From positions 1-23,897 of the forward strand of contig JAHDFK010000021.1 of the NCBI GenBank assembly GCA_020628175.1: a stretch of DNA of 23,897 nucleotides. The letters are read 5' to 3'. A program made the position numbers and the translations under genes. The notes beneath the pieces are model-generated. The model saw only the letters and a list, made by a program, of their open reading frames with translations, made no database searches and had not been told where the DNA came from. Positions 6,776 to 14,060 of the stretch are shown one piece after another. Position 1 is the stretch's first letter. The number at the start of each line of letters is the position of its first letter. The DNA is from Wenyingzhuangia sp. GTDB lineage: Bacteria > Bacteroidota > Bacteroidia > Flavobacteriales > Flavobacteriaceae.

Positions 6776-6817
6776 TACAAAAAAAGCTACTCTCTAAAGT
6801 GAAAGTAGCCTTTTGTA
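6776..6817 (-). terminator. Terminator after rpmB-rpmG-DUF4295
   Basis: On the minus strand TACAAAAGGCTACT (arm at 6817-6804) can pair with AGTAGC and the following T-run (6791-6776), with GCTACT/AGTAGC as the core, 20 bases past the DUF4295 gene stop. U-rich tail visible. Confidence 0.75.
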
Positions 6818-6837
6818 TAGTTAATTTTAACAAAAAA

Positions 6838-6990
6838 TTATTTTTTTGCTAAAAAGTCTTTTACTTGCGTAGGGTCCATAATAGCTTCAACAAAAGTATA
6901 AGCTCCTGTTTTTGGAGACTTAACCATTTTGATAGCTTTAGACAATCTTTTAGAACCTGTCTGTAACGATGCTACTGATTTCTTTGCCAT
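6838..6990 (-). CDS. DUF4295 family small basic protein, probable ribosomal protein bL38
   Basis: A 50-residue Lys-rich protein starting MAKKSVASLQTGSKRLSKAI and ending VKDFLAKK. It begins 9 bases after the rpmG stop in the same operon as rpmB and rpmG. This is the DUF4295 family, restricted to Bacteroidetes. I believe it corresponds to the protein found in the Flavobacterium johnsoniae ribosome structure and named bL38; the family match is firm, the bL38 equivalence is from memory. It is easily missed because of its length. High lysine content and the operon position both fit an rRNA-binding role in the large subunit. Confidence 0.85.
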   Translation of the reverse strand: MAKKSVASLQTGSKRLSKAIKMVKSPKTGAYTFVEAIMDPTQVKDFLAKK

Positions 6991-6999
6991 TTTCCTTTA

Positions 7000-7182
7000 T
7001 TATTTAATTTCTTTGTGAACTGTCATTTTCTTCAAGATTGCGTTAAATTTCTTAACTTCCAATCTATCTGGAGTATTCTTCTTATTTTTTGTAGTAATGT
7101 ATCTTGAAGTACCTGGTTTACCAGATGCTTTGTGCTCAGTACACTCTAAAATAACTTGAACTCTATTTCCTTTTTTTGCCAT
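7000..7182 (-). CDS. rpmG: 50S ribosomal protein L33 (bL33)
   Basis: A 60-residue basic protein ([20 protein letters not shown] ... [10 protein letters not shown]) of the large subunit near the E site. It has a single Cys and so is the zinc-free form. Length and sequence are typical for flavobacteria. It lies 28 bases after rpmB and 9 bases before the DUF4295 gene. Confidence 0.96.
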   Translation of the reverse strand: MAKKGNRVQVILECTEHKASGKPGTSRYITTKNKKNTPDRLEVKKFNAILKKMTVHKEIK

Positions 7183-7210
7183 CTCTATATATGCTTTTAA
7201 TCAGAAAAAA

Positions 7211-7450
7211 TTATTTAACTAAAAATCCTTTTCCCTTTGCTTCTTTAATTACAGCTGAAATACCTTTTCTGTTGATATTTTTTAACGCAGCAGTAGATAC
7301 TTTTAAAGTAACCCACTTATCCTCTTCAGGAATGTAAAAACGCTTCGTAATCAAATTAGCGTTGAATTTTCTCTTTGTTCTATTTAAAGCGTGAGAAACA
7401 TTGTTCCCAACCATTGCTTTTTTTCCTGTAAGTTCACAAACTTTAGACAT
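7211..7450 (-). CDS. rpmB: 50S ribosomal protein L28 (bL28)
   Basis: A 79-residue basic protein starting [20 protein letters not shown], the conserved L28 opening, followed by [11 protein letters not shown]. Only one Cys is present, so no zinc site. It is first in the rpmB-rpmG-DUF4295 operon, behind a consensus promoter with a leader of about 30 bases. Confidence 0.96.
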   Translation of the reverse strand: MSKVCELTGKKAMVGNNVSHALNRTKRKFNANLITKRFYIPEEDKWVTLKVSTAALKNINRKGISAVIKEAKGKGFLVK

Positions 7451-7485
7451 CTCGTATCAGTTTTAATTTAATTCTAAACGGAGTG

Positions 7486-7517
7486 CAAATTTAACAACAA
7501 ATAACATTACAACCAAA
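7486..7517 (-). promoter_or_regulatory. Predicted promoter of rpmB-rpmG-DUF4295
   Basis: On the minus strand TTTG (7517-7514), 20 bases, TAAATTTG (7493-7486), matching the Bacteroidetes consensus. It sits only 5 bases from the stop of cinA and gives a transcript start near 7480. Confidence 0.7.
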
Positions 7518-7522
7518 ATAAA

Positions 7523-8767
7523 TCAATGATTTTTTAATATTTCTTTTGCTAACATTTCAAAAGCCTTGTTTTTAGTATGCTCAATCACCTTTACTCTTGG
7601 TTGGCCAAAATTAAATTTCTCTACAAGAATTTGATTTTCTGTAGCTATTGCAATAAAAACAACACCAACTTTTTCTTCTGTGTCATCTGATGTGGGTCCT
7701 GCATTTCCGGTTGTTGCCATCGCAAAATTACTGTTTGTTAGCTTTTGCACACCCAATGCCATTTCTTTAGCAACCTCTGCAGATACTACAGAATGGTTGT
7801 CTATAGTTTGCTGAGACACACCCAATACTTTTGTTTTTAAACTTTGGTTGTACGCAACAACGCCTCCTAAAAAATAAGAAGATGCTCCTGGAGTTTTCGT
7901 AATTTGTTCCGCCAATTTACCTCCAGTACAACTTTCGGCAACAGACAAACTTTTGTTAGAGGTACTTAGATGCGATTTTACAATATCTAAATAATCAACA
8001 TCGCCAACCATAAAGCTATAATCTTTAAAAACAAGCTCTAATTTCTTACCCAAAACAGCTAGTTCTTTCTCTAAAACACCTCTATCTACATGACTCCCTG
8101 TTAAACGCAAACGAACTCTACCTGGCGAAGGCAAATACGCTAATTTCACATACTCAGGTAATTGGTTTTCAAACGATTCTAACAAGGTAGCAGCAGAGCT
8201 TTCTCCTAAACCATAAAGCACATAAGTTTGATAAGACTGTGCCGGAAAACCTCCTATATCTTGCAATTTAGGTAAAACCTGATGGGTTATTAAGTTTTTC
8301 ATTTCGTAAGGAACGCCTGGTAGACTAATTACAATTTTCCCTTGTTTTTCGAACCACATACCTGCAGCAGTACCTACTGCATTGTGTAATATTTTGGCTT
8401 TTTTGGGCAACATTGCCTGCGCCTCATTTAACTCTTTAAACGGTATTCCTCTTGCCGAAAACATTTGCTTAATATGCTCTAAAACTTCCGAATTTAAAGC
8501 CAATTCATCTTCGAAAAAATCTGTTAAGGTATATTTTGTAACATCGTCTTTTGTGGGACCTAAGCCACCTGTTACTATAATTAGATCAGCAATAGACATT
8601 GCATGCTTTACACCGTCTATAATTGCCTTCTTTGTGTCAGAAATAGAAACTGTTTCTACCAATTCAACCCCCAAATCGTGTAATTGATTTGCAATCCATT
8701 GCGTATTTGTATCTAAAATTTGACCAATTAAAATTTCATCTCCAATTGTTATTACGCTTGCTTTCAT
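7523..8767 (-). CDS. cinA: CinA family protein: MoCF-like domain plus nicotinamide-nucleotide amidase domain
   Basis: A 414-residue two-domain protein. The N-terminal molybdopterin-binding-like domain (1-170) opens with ASVITIGDEIL and has GGLGPTKDD (67-75), linked in the family to ADP-ribose pyrophosphatase activity. The C-terminal PncC domain (about 265-414) carries AESCTGG (277-283), SYFLGGVVAYN (297-307) and GNAGPTSDDTEEK (354-366), and deamidates nicotinamide mononucleotide for NAD recycling. Length is normal. It follows the fumarylacetoacetase-family gene behind a terminator hairpin in a 44-base gap. Whether it also has a competence role, as in some Gram-positive bacteria, cannot be told from sequence. 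Confidence 0.93.
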   Translation of the reverse strand: MKASVITIGDEILIGQILDTNTQWIANQLHDLGVELVETVSISDTKKAIIDGVKHAMSIADLIIVTGGLGPTKDDVTKYTLTDFFEDELALNSEVLEHIKQMFSARGIPFKELNEAQAMLPKKAKILHNAVGTAAGMWFEKQGKIVISLPGVPYEMKNLITHQVLPKLQDIGGFPAQSYQTYVLYGLGESSAATLLESFENQLPEYVKLAYLPSPGRVRLRLTGSHVDRGVLEKELAVLGKKLELVFKDYSFMVGDVDYLDIVKSHLSTSNKSLSVAESCTGGKLAEQITKTPGASSYFLGGVVAYNQSLKTKVLGVSQQTIDNHSVVSAEVAKEMALGVQKLTNSNFAMATTGNAGPTSDDTEEKVGVVFIAIATENQILVEKFNFGQPRVKVIEHTKNKAFEMLAKEILKNH

Positions 8768-8778
8768 ATTTTTTGCTG

Positions 8779-8805
8779 TAAAAAAAGAGGCTTTTACACC
8801 TCTTC
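8779..8805 (-). terminator. Terminator after the fumarylacetoacetase-family gene
   Basis: On the minus strand AAGAGG (8804-8799), 8-base loop, CCTCTT followed by a T-run (8790-8780). It lies 7 bases past the stop and 12 bases before the cinA start. Confidence 0.7.
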
Positions 8806-8811
8806 CTATTA

Positions 8812-9420
8812 CTATCTAACCTTTAATTCAAAAACTTTTTCTTTTTCTAGATACCCTTCTAAAAAATCGCTCTTCGCTACCCTTCCTTCTCCTGCTGTGG
8901 TTCCAGTAAAAATTACATCTCCTTTTTTTAAGGTATAAAACTGAGAAACATAGGCTATAATTTCATCTATCTGAAAAATCATATCCTTGGTATTTCCAAT
9001 TTGTACTTTTTCTCCATTTCTATCTAACGAATAATGAATTTCATCTAAGTTAAATTTCTCTTTTGGAAAAAAAGGACCAATAAATGCACTTCCATCAAAG
9101 CCTTTTGATTTTTCCCATGGATGCCCTTTGGCTTTTAATTTTAACTGTAAATCTCTCGCGCAGAAATCTATACCTAAACCTATTTCATCGTAATATTTAT
9201 GAGCGAAACGCTGGTTGATACACTTACCTACTTTGTTTATTTTTACCAAAACCTCTGTTTCGTAATGAATATCGTCTGAAAACGTAGGAATTATAAAAGG
9301 ATTATTTTTCGGTATAATTGCCGAGTCTGGTTTTAAAAAAATTAACGGTTGTTCTGGTTTTTCCCAACCTAAATCTTTTATATGTTCGTCGTAATTAAGA
9401 CCAATACATATTATTTTCAT
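8812..9420 (-). CDS. Fumarylacetoacetate hydrolase family protein
   Basis: A 202-residue compact FAH-fold protein. Metal ligands fit E54 and E56 in HYETEVLV and D85 in GLGIDFCARD; K104 in KSKGFDGSAF and the late GDVIFTGTTAGEG loop are also family hallmarks. Members hydrolyse or decarboxylate 2-oxo acids such as acylpyruvates or oxaloacetate. The substrate cannot be read from sequence; the short single-domain form resembles acylpyruvase/oxaloacetate decarboxylase types. It lies 49 bases after purU on the same strand with no obvious promoter between, and ends at a terminator, so it is probably the last gene of a purU-containing transcript. Confidence 0.85.
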   Translation of the reverse strand: MKIICIGLNYDEHIKDLGWEKPEQPLIFLKPDSAIIPKNNPFIIPTFSDDIHYETEVLVKINKVGKCINQRFAHKYYDEIGLGIDFCARDLQLKLKAKGHPWEKSKGFDGSAFIGPFFPKEKFNLDEIHYSLDRNGEKVQIGNTKDMIFQIDEIIAYVSQFYTLKKGDVIFTGTTAGEGRVAKSDFLEGYLEKEKVFELKVR

Positions 9421-9469
9421 GTTGTTGTTTTTAAGTAACAGCCCTTTTTAAAAAGCCTTTTTTAATCAA

Positions 9470-10342
9470 TTACCCTGCAGTTTCTGGAAACACTATTGCT
9501 TTGTTATTATCTACAATAATTTGGTTGTTTAGATGGTATTTAACAGCTCTAGCCAACACCATTGTTTCTATATCTGCACCAATTGTTTTTAACGTTGCAG
9601 GCGTACATTCGTGTGTAACACGTTCTACATCTTGCTCAATAATTGGTCCTTCATCTAAATCTTCGGTTGCATAATGTGCTGTAGCTCCTATTAGTTTTAC
9701 ACCTCTATCGTAAGCTCTATTGTAAGGATTAGCTCCTTGAAAAGCAGGTAAAAAAGAATGGTGAATATTAATAATTCTATTAGGGTAGTGTTTGATAAAA
9801 TCGTTTGATAAAATTTGCATATAACGCGCCATAATTATCAAATCAATCGCATGACTATCAAATAATTCAATCAAACTAGCCTCTTGTTCTTTTTTGGTGT
9901 CTTTTGTTACAGGTAAATGGTGAAAGGGTATTCCAAACATATCTGCAATAGGCTTTAACTTTACATGGTTACTTACTACCATTTTTATATCGCAGGCTAA
10001 TTTATTTTCTTTATTACGCTGTAACAAATCGTATAAATTATGGGTTGTATGCGATACCATTACCGCTACTTTTTGCTTTGTGTATCCATGATCTACACTC
10101 CAAACAATATCGTAAGCTTGTGCCAAACGCCCAAAACGCTCTTCTAGCTGTTCTTTACTTAATACAACAGAGGCATCTGACTCTATACGAAGACGCATAA
10201 AAAACATACCATCTAAAGAGTTTGTGTACTGTTGTGCACTCACTAAATTAAATCCTTCTTGAAAAAAGAAATGTGTTAGTTTAGAAACAATTCCTTTTTG
10301 ATCGGGACACTTAATTAAAAAAGTTATGATTTGTGGTTTCAT
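9470..10342 (-). CDS. purU: Formyltetrahydrofolate deformylase PurU
   Basis: A 290-residue protein that hydrolyses 10-formyl-tetrahydrofolate to formate and tetrahydrofolate, balancing one-carbon pools. The N-terminal ACT domain (1-85; KCPDQKGIVSKLTHFFF) is the regulatory part that separates PurU from PurN. The formyltransferase-fold domain (90-290) has the catalytic set N192, H194 and D230 in NIHHSFLPAF and ATEDLDEGPIIEQD. Length fits E. coli PurU (280). It follows menB after 49 bases. Confidence 0.95.
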   Translation of the reverse strand: MKPQIITFLIKCPDQKGIVSKLTHFFFQEGFNLVSAQQYTNSLDGMFFMRLRIESDASVVLSKEQLEERFGRLAQAYDIVWSVDHGYTKQKVAVMVSHTTHNLYDLLQRNKENKLACDIKMVVSNHVKLKPIADMFGIPFHHLPVTKDTKKEQEASLIELFDSHAIDLIIMARYMQILSNDFIKHYPNRIINIHHSFLPAFQGANPYNRAYDRGVKLIGATAHYATEDLDEGPIIEQDVERVTHECTPATLKTIGADIETMVLARAVKYHLNNQIIVDNNKAIVFPETAG

Positions 10343-10391
10343 TTATTTTTTATTGATGATCTAAAACTTTTTTTAAATCGCTTTTATATAA

Positions 10392-11231
10392 TTACACAAT
10401 ATACTTTTTGTCGAAGTTAGGCTTACGCTTTTCTAAAAATGCATTTCTTCCTTCCTTCGCTTCATCAGTCATATAAGCCAGACGAGTGGCTTCTCCTGCA
10501 AAAACTTGTTGTCCTACCATACCGTCATCTGTTAAATTCATTGCAAATTTTAACATTTTAATAGACAGTGGCGATTTTCCCAACACTTCTTGCGCCCATT
10601 CATAAGCTGTAGCTTCTAGCTCATTGTGTGGTACAACTGCATTTACCATTCCCATTTCGAAAGCTTCTTGTGCCGAATAATTTCGTCCTAAAAAGAAAAT
10701 TTCTCTTGCCTTTTTCTGCCCCACCATTTTCGCTAAATACGCAGATCCGTATCCACCATCAAAACTCGTAACATCAGCATCTGTTTGTTTAAAAATTGCA
10801 TGCTCTTTACTCGCCAAGGTCATATCGCACACTACGTGTAAACTATGACCTCCTCCAACAGCCCAACCTGGAACAACTGCAATAACTACCTTAGGCATAA
10901 AACGTATCAAACGCTGTACTTCTAAAATATTTAATCTATGTGCACCATCTTCACCTACATATCCTTGGTGTCCTCTTGCTTTTTGATCTCCTCCAGAACA
11001 AAAAGAATACACACCATCTTTGGTAGACGGCCCTTCTGCAGATAACAATACAACACCTATAGAACTATCTTCTTGTGCATCGTAAAAAGCATCGTACAAT
11101 TCTGAGGTTGTTTTAGGTCTAAACGCATTTCTAACATTTGGTCTGTTAAATGCTATTCTCGCAACTCCATCACATTTTTTGTAGGTAATATCTTCATATT
11201 CCTTGGCTGTTTTCCATTCTATTTTCGACAT
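10392..11231 (-). CDS. menB: 1,4-dihydroxy-2-naphthoyl-CoA synthase MenB
   Basis: A 279-residue crotonase-fold enzyme that closes the second ring of the naphthoquinone in menaquinone synthesis. Visible are CSGGDQ (78-83), the oxyanion region GWAVGGGHS (122-130) and QTDADVTSFDGGYGS (149-163). The Asp after QT (D151) is at the position where bicarbonate-dependent (type I) enzymes such as that of E. coli have Gly; Asp there marks the bicarbonate-independent type II, as in Mycobacterium. menD of the same pathway is at 14502-16184. The weak box TAACTTTA upstream (near 11255) is only a possible promoter. Confidence 0.95.
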   Translation of the reverse strand: MSKIEWKTAKEYEDITYKKCDGVARIAFNRPNVRNAFRPKTTSELYDAFYDAQEDSSIGVVLLSAEGPSTKDGVYSFCSGGDQKARGHQGYVGEDGAHRLNILEVQRLIRFMPKVVIAVVPGWAVGGGHSLHVVCDMTLASKEHAIFKQTDADVTSFDGGYGSAYLAKMVGQKKAREIFFLGRNYSAQEAFEMGMVNAVVPHNELEATAYEWAQEVLGKSPLSIKMLKFAMNLTDDGMVGQQVFAGEATRLAYMTDEAKEGRNAFLEKRKPNFDKKYIV

Positions 11232-11283
11232 GCTTTTTACTTTAATTTAAACGCTCGTAAAGTTATCATTTTTATCTACTTTT

Positions 11284-11586
11284 TTAACTGATGTAAGCTT
11301 CTAATTTCGAAAAAGCTTTATTTCTATAGGGCAATAGCTTTTGATAAGTATCGCTTTTAAAAACAGTATCTAATGCTTCTTTATTCTCGAATTCCATTAC
11401 AGAAACTAAACTAGGCGTATTGTCTCCTATCAAAGCTTCTTCTATCTTGTATTTATTAATTTGTTTTGCCTTTACTTTTTCGTAAAGCTTAGCTACATTT
11501 TCTAAATAATAAGTCAACGCTTTTTTTTCGTTTTGATTAATTGTAGCTACAATTACTAAATTTACCTTATCCTTATTGCTATTTAT
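11284..11586 (-). CDS. DUF1330-like small protein with a non-standard (ATA) or lost start codon
   Basis: The C-terminal part (SLVSVMEFENKEALDTVFKS, then YQKLLPYRNKAF) fits the DUF1330-like dimeric alpha-beta barrel fold of about 95-100 residues. The frame is open from the ATA at 11586, but there is no ATG or GTG; the first usual start is a TTG at 11517, which would remove the first beta strand (VNLVIVATIN) and leave 77 residues. The ATA overlaps the HxlR stop as A-T-A-A. One G in place of A at 11584 (minus strand) would recreate the classic ATGA stop-start overlap and a 100-residue protein starting MNSNKDKVNL. So the start codon seems to have mutated; the gene may be poorly expressed or dead. 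Family function is unknown. Confidence 0.6.
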   Translation of the reverse strand: MNSNKDKVNLVIVATINQNEKKALTYYLENVAKLYEKVKAKQINKYKIEEALIGDNTPSLVSVMEFENKEALDTVFKSDTYQKLLPYRNKAFSKLEAYIS

Positions 11587-11912
11587 TTATCGAATTCTTT
11601 TGCCCATTTTCTTGCCCAACTTTCTAACGGATGCAACAATTTAAATATTTCTTCTCCTTTTTCTGTAAGCGTATATCCATCTACTGTTCTTTGTATTAAA
11701 AAGGCCTGTGTTAACTCTTTTAATCTTTTATTTAAAGTTGTAGGAGATATTGATTCGCATCTATCTTGAAGCACTCTAAAAGTACAAGAGCCTTCTTGTA
11801 ATTTCCATAAAATCCCCATAGACCAACTTCTTCCTAACAAATCAAAAAGAGCCATTAAATGATTTCCTGATTTTGATCCTCTAACTGGTTTTCCTGGTAT
11901 TGGTAATGACAT
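11583..11912 (-). CDS. HxlR family winged-helix transcriptional regulator
   Basis: A 109-residue DNA-binding protein. Typical HxlR features are GRSWSMGILWKLQEG (27-41), FRVLQD and ISPTTLNKRLKELTQAFLI (55-73, recognition helix region), and the wing YTLTEKGEEIF (80-90). Two cysteines, C43 and C52, lie at the start of the DNA-binding half, and some HxlR relatives (HypR, YodB) sense electrophiles or oxidants through Cys; that role here is inference. The promoter contains a perfect palindrome over its -7 box, indicating autoregulation. The DUF1330-like gene follows with overlap. Confidence 0.88.
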   Translation of the reverse strand: MSLPIPGKPVRGSKSGNHLMALFDLLGRSWSMGILWKLQEGSCTFRVLQDRCESISPTTLNKRLKELTQAFLIQRTVDGYTLTEKGEEIFKLLHPLESWARKWAKEFDK

Positions 11913-11933
11913 AAACTTTCTTTTACTACACTA

Positions 11934-11952
11934 TATGTAGCAAAGCTACATA
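11934..11952. promoter_or_regulatory. Palindromic operator, probable HxlR binding site
   Basis: TATGTAGC-AAA-GCTACATA is a perfect 8-bp inverted repeat with a 3-base spacer, 22 bases upstream of the HxlR start. It contains the -7 box of the HxlR promoter, so binding would block RNA polymerase. A further half-site GTAGC occurs at 11957-11961. Confidence 0.65.
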
Positions 11953-11972
11953 AAAAGTAGCAGCAAAACAAA
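11941..11972 (-). promoter_or_regulatory. Predicted promoter of the HxlR gene
   Basis: On the minus strand TTTG (11972-11969), 20 bases, TAGCTTTG (11948-11941), a full consensus match, with the -7 box inside the palindromic operator. Start of transcription near 11935. Confidence 0.65.
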
Positions 11973-12030
11973 AACACCATTTATAAAAACACAATCGCTT
12001 TATCTAAACCTATTCTGAATTTAAAAACCT

Positions 12031-12038
12031 TAAATTTG
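12031..12038 (+). promoter_or_regulatory. Predicted -7 box for the U32 gene
   Basis: TAAATTTG matches TAnnTTTG 69 bases upstream of the ATG. No good TTG element lies at the usual distance, so only the -7 box is supported. Confidence 0.4.
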
Positions 12039-12053
12039 CAAAACCAAAACACA

Positions 12054-12109
12054 TAAATCATCTTTTTTAAGCGGAAAACTGATGATTTACAGAGAAAGAA
12101 CAAATCATG
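12054..12109 (+). promoter_or_regulatory. Leader with two mutually exclusive hairpins ahead of the U32 gene
   Basis: TAAATCATC (12054-12062) is the exact complement of GATGATTTA (12081-12089), giving a 9-bp stem with an 18-base loop. The same ATGATTT can instead pair with AAATCAT (12102-12108), which overlaps the ATG start codon at 12107. Stems are AT-rich and the second is weak (7 bp). Confidence 0.35.
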
Positions 12110-13996
12110 AAAAAAAAGGTTGAAATATTAGCACCTGCTAAAAACCTAAACCAGGGAATAGCAGCTATTAATGCAGGTGCAGATGCCGTATATATTGGAG
12201 CCAGTAAATTTGGTGCAAGAACCAATGCAGATAATTCTTTAGAGGACATTGCTGCAATGGTGGAATATGCACATTTATTTAAAGCCAAAGTTTTTGTGGT
12301 AATTAATACGATTATCTATGACAATGAAATAGAAGATTGTCAAAAATTGATTTGGGATTTATTTAATATTGGTGTAGATGCTTTAATTGTACAAGACATG
12401 GCCATTTTTGAAATGGACTTACCTCCTATTCACATTCATGCTTCTACTCAGGCAAATAACAGAGATGCTGCCCATGTAAAGTTTTTAAAAGATGCTGGAA
12501 TGGAACGTGTTGTTTTGGCACGTGAATTAAATCTAGATCAGATAAAAGAAATTTACGATGAAGCAGATGTTGAATTAGAATTTTTTGTTGCCGGTGCTTT
12601 GTGTGTTTCTTTTAGCGGAAACTGTTATATGAGTGTAGCTAACGGAGATCGTAGTGCTAATAGAGGATCTTGTGCTCAAAACTGCCGTTTACCTTACCGT
12701 TTGATTGATGGTGATAAAAATACACTGATAGAAAGTAGTCATTTATTATCTATTAAAGATTTAGATTTAAGTGATCAAATGCCTAAAATGATTGAGGCAG
12801 GAGTAGTTTCTTTTAAAATAGAAGGACGATTAAAAGATGTTGTTTATGTTAAAAACAATGTTTCTTATCTACGTCAAAAATTAGATTCTTTTTTAAATAA
12901 CGAAGGAAAAGACAAATACGCTAAAGCTTCTTCAGGTAATGTTACCTACACATATGATGCAGAAATGGACAGAAGTTTTAACCGAGGTTTCACTGATTAT
13001 TTTTTAAATCATCGTCATGCAAAAATTGGTTCTTGGGATACACCTAAATCACAAGGACAAGTAATTGGAAGAGTTATAGAAATTTCTGACAGAGGTTACA
13101 AAATAGAAAATGCCGAAAAATTAAACAATGGTGATGGATTGTACTTTTTAGACCCAGAAGGTTTAGCAGATGGTGTTTTGGTAAACAAGGTAGATAACGG
13201 ATGGGTGATTCCAAATCAAGTAAAACCTATAGAGATAAATACCTTAATATCTAGAAACTCTGATGCTAATTTTGCCAAAGAAGTAGAAAAAGAGAAAAGT
13301 GCCGTTAGAAAAATTGGTATTGACATGGAGCTGATAGAAATTGACAAAGGCTTTTTATTAAAGGTACTAGACGAAGATGGTCATACAGCAGAAAGCTTTA
13401 TACAATTAACCAAACAACCTGCACAAAAAGAAGGCATAACAGAAGCCATTAAAAAGAACTTAAACAAAACAGGTAACACACCTTTTATTGCTAACAATAT
13501 AAAAGTAGCCTTTAGTGAAAATTGGTTCTTACCGATAGGTAAAATAAATCAAGCAAGAAGAGAAGCTTTAGAAGAATTGGTAAACACGCGTATTAAAGAA
13601 TATGTGAGAGAAGAAAAACCAATTGTAAAAACCAATCACCCATACCCTAAAACGACTTTAGATTACACGTACAATGTTTCTAACAAATTGGCTAGAAAAT
13701 TCTATGAAAGACACGGAGTAGAAGAAATAGAAAAAGCCTTTGAATTACAATGGGAACCTGGTAAAGCACGTGTAATGACCACAAAATACTGTGTGAAATA
13801 TGAATTAGGAAAATGTGCTCGTTATCAGCGTGAAACTATGGGAGATAAAGTAAAACAACCTTTAACGTTAAAACACGGAGAAACAGAATACAAGCTAAGG
13901 TTTAACTGTAAAGCTTGTGAAATGGAAATTTGGGAAAAAGATGCAGAAATAGATTATAATGATGAACACGAGTTGTATTTTGAAAAAGGATTGTAA
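12107..13996 (+). CDS. U32 family protein, RlhA/TrhP-like RNA hydroxylase
   Basis: A 629-residue protein annotated in databases as peptidase U32, although characterised relatives TrhP (tRNA U34 hydroxylation) and RlhA (23S rRNA C2501 hydroxylation) modify RNA. The N-terminal barrel starts VEILAPAKNLNQGIAAINAG. Four cysteines, C166, C173, C189 and C193 (LCVSFSGNC and GSCAQNC), fit the cluster-binding site of the family. A C-terminal Cys-rich region (CVKYELGKC, later CKAC) and the length (about 650 in E. coli RlhA, about 450 in TrhP) favour the RlhA type. It stands alone on the plus strand, convergent with the menD unit through a shared terminator. The RNA target here is inferred. Confidence 0.85.
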   Translation: MKKKVEILAPAKNLNQGIAAINAGADAVYIGASKFGARTNADNSLEDIAAMVEYAHLFKAKVFVVINTIIYDNEIEDCQKLIWDLFNIGVDALIVQDMAIFEMDLPPIHIHASTQANNRDAAHVKFLKDAGMERVVLARELNLDQIKEIYDEADVELEFFVAGALCVSFSGNCYMSVANGDRSANRGSCAQNCRLPYRLIDGDKNTLIESSHLLSIKDLDLSDQMPKMIEAGVVSFKIEGRLKDVVYVKNNVSYLRQKLDSFLNNEGKDKYAKASSGNVTYTYDAEMDRSFNRGFTDYFLNHRHAKIGSWDTPKSQGQVIGRVIEISDRGYKIENAEKLNNGDGLYFLDPEGLADGVLVNKVDNGWVIPNQVKPIEINTLISRNSDANFAKEVEKEKSAVRKIGIDMELIEIDKGFLLKVLDEDGHTAESFIQLTKQPAQKEGITEAIKKNLNKTGNTPFIANNIKVAFSENWFLPIGKINQARREALEELVNTRIKEYVREEKPIVKTNHPYPKTTLDYTYNVSNKLARKFYERHGVEEIEKAFELQWEPGKARVMTTKYCVKYELGKCARYQRETMGDKVKQPLTLKHGETEYKLRFNCKACEMEIWEKDAEIDYNDEHELYFEKGL

Positions 13997-14023
13997 TCTT
14001 AAACCAACAACTATCTTAACATA

Positions 14024-14051
14024 AAAAAAGCAGCCACTTGGCTGCTTTTTT
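14024..14051. terminator. Bidirectional terminator between the U32 and CvfB-like genes
   Basis: AAAAAAGCAGCCA and TGGCTGCTTTTTT form a 13-bp perfect stem (tip pairs probably open because the loop is only two bases) with a U-run on either strand. It lies between the stops of the convergent genes at 13996 and 14061. Confidence 0.9.
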
Positions 14052-14060
14052 ACTTCTCTT

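Noticed and set aside
9421..9469. CTTTTTAAAAAG palindrome between the fumarylacetoacetase-family gene and purU as a terminator
   Set aside because: It is self-complementary without a loop and lacks a GC-rich stem, so it is unlikely to fold as a terminator.
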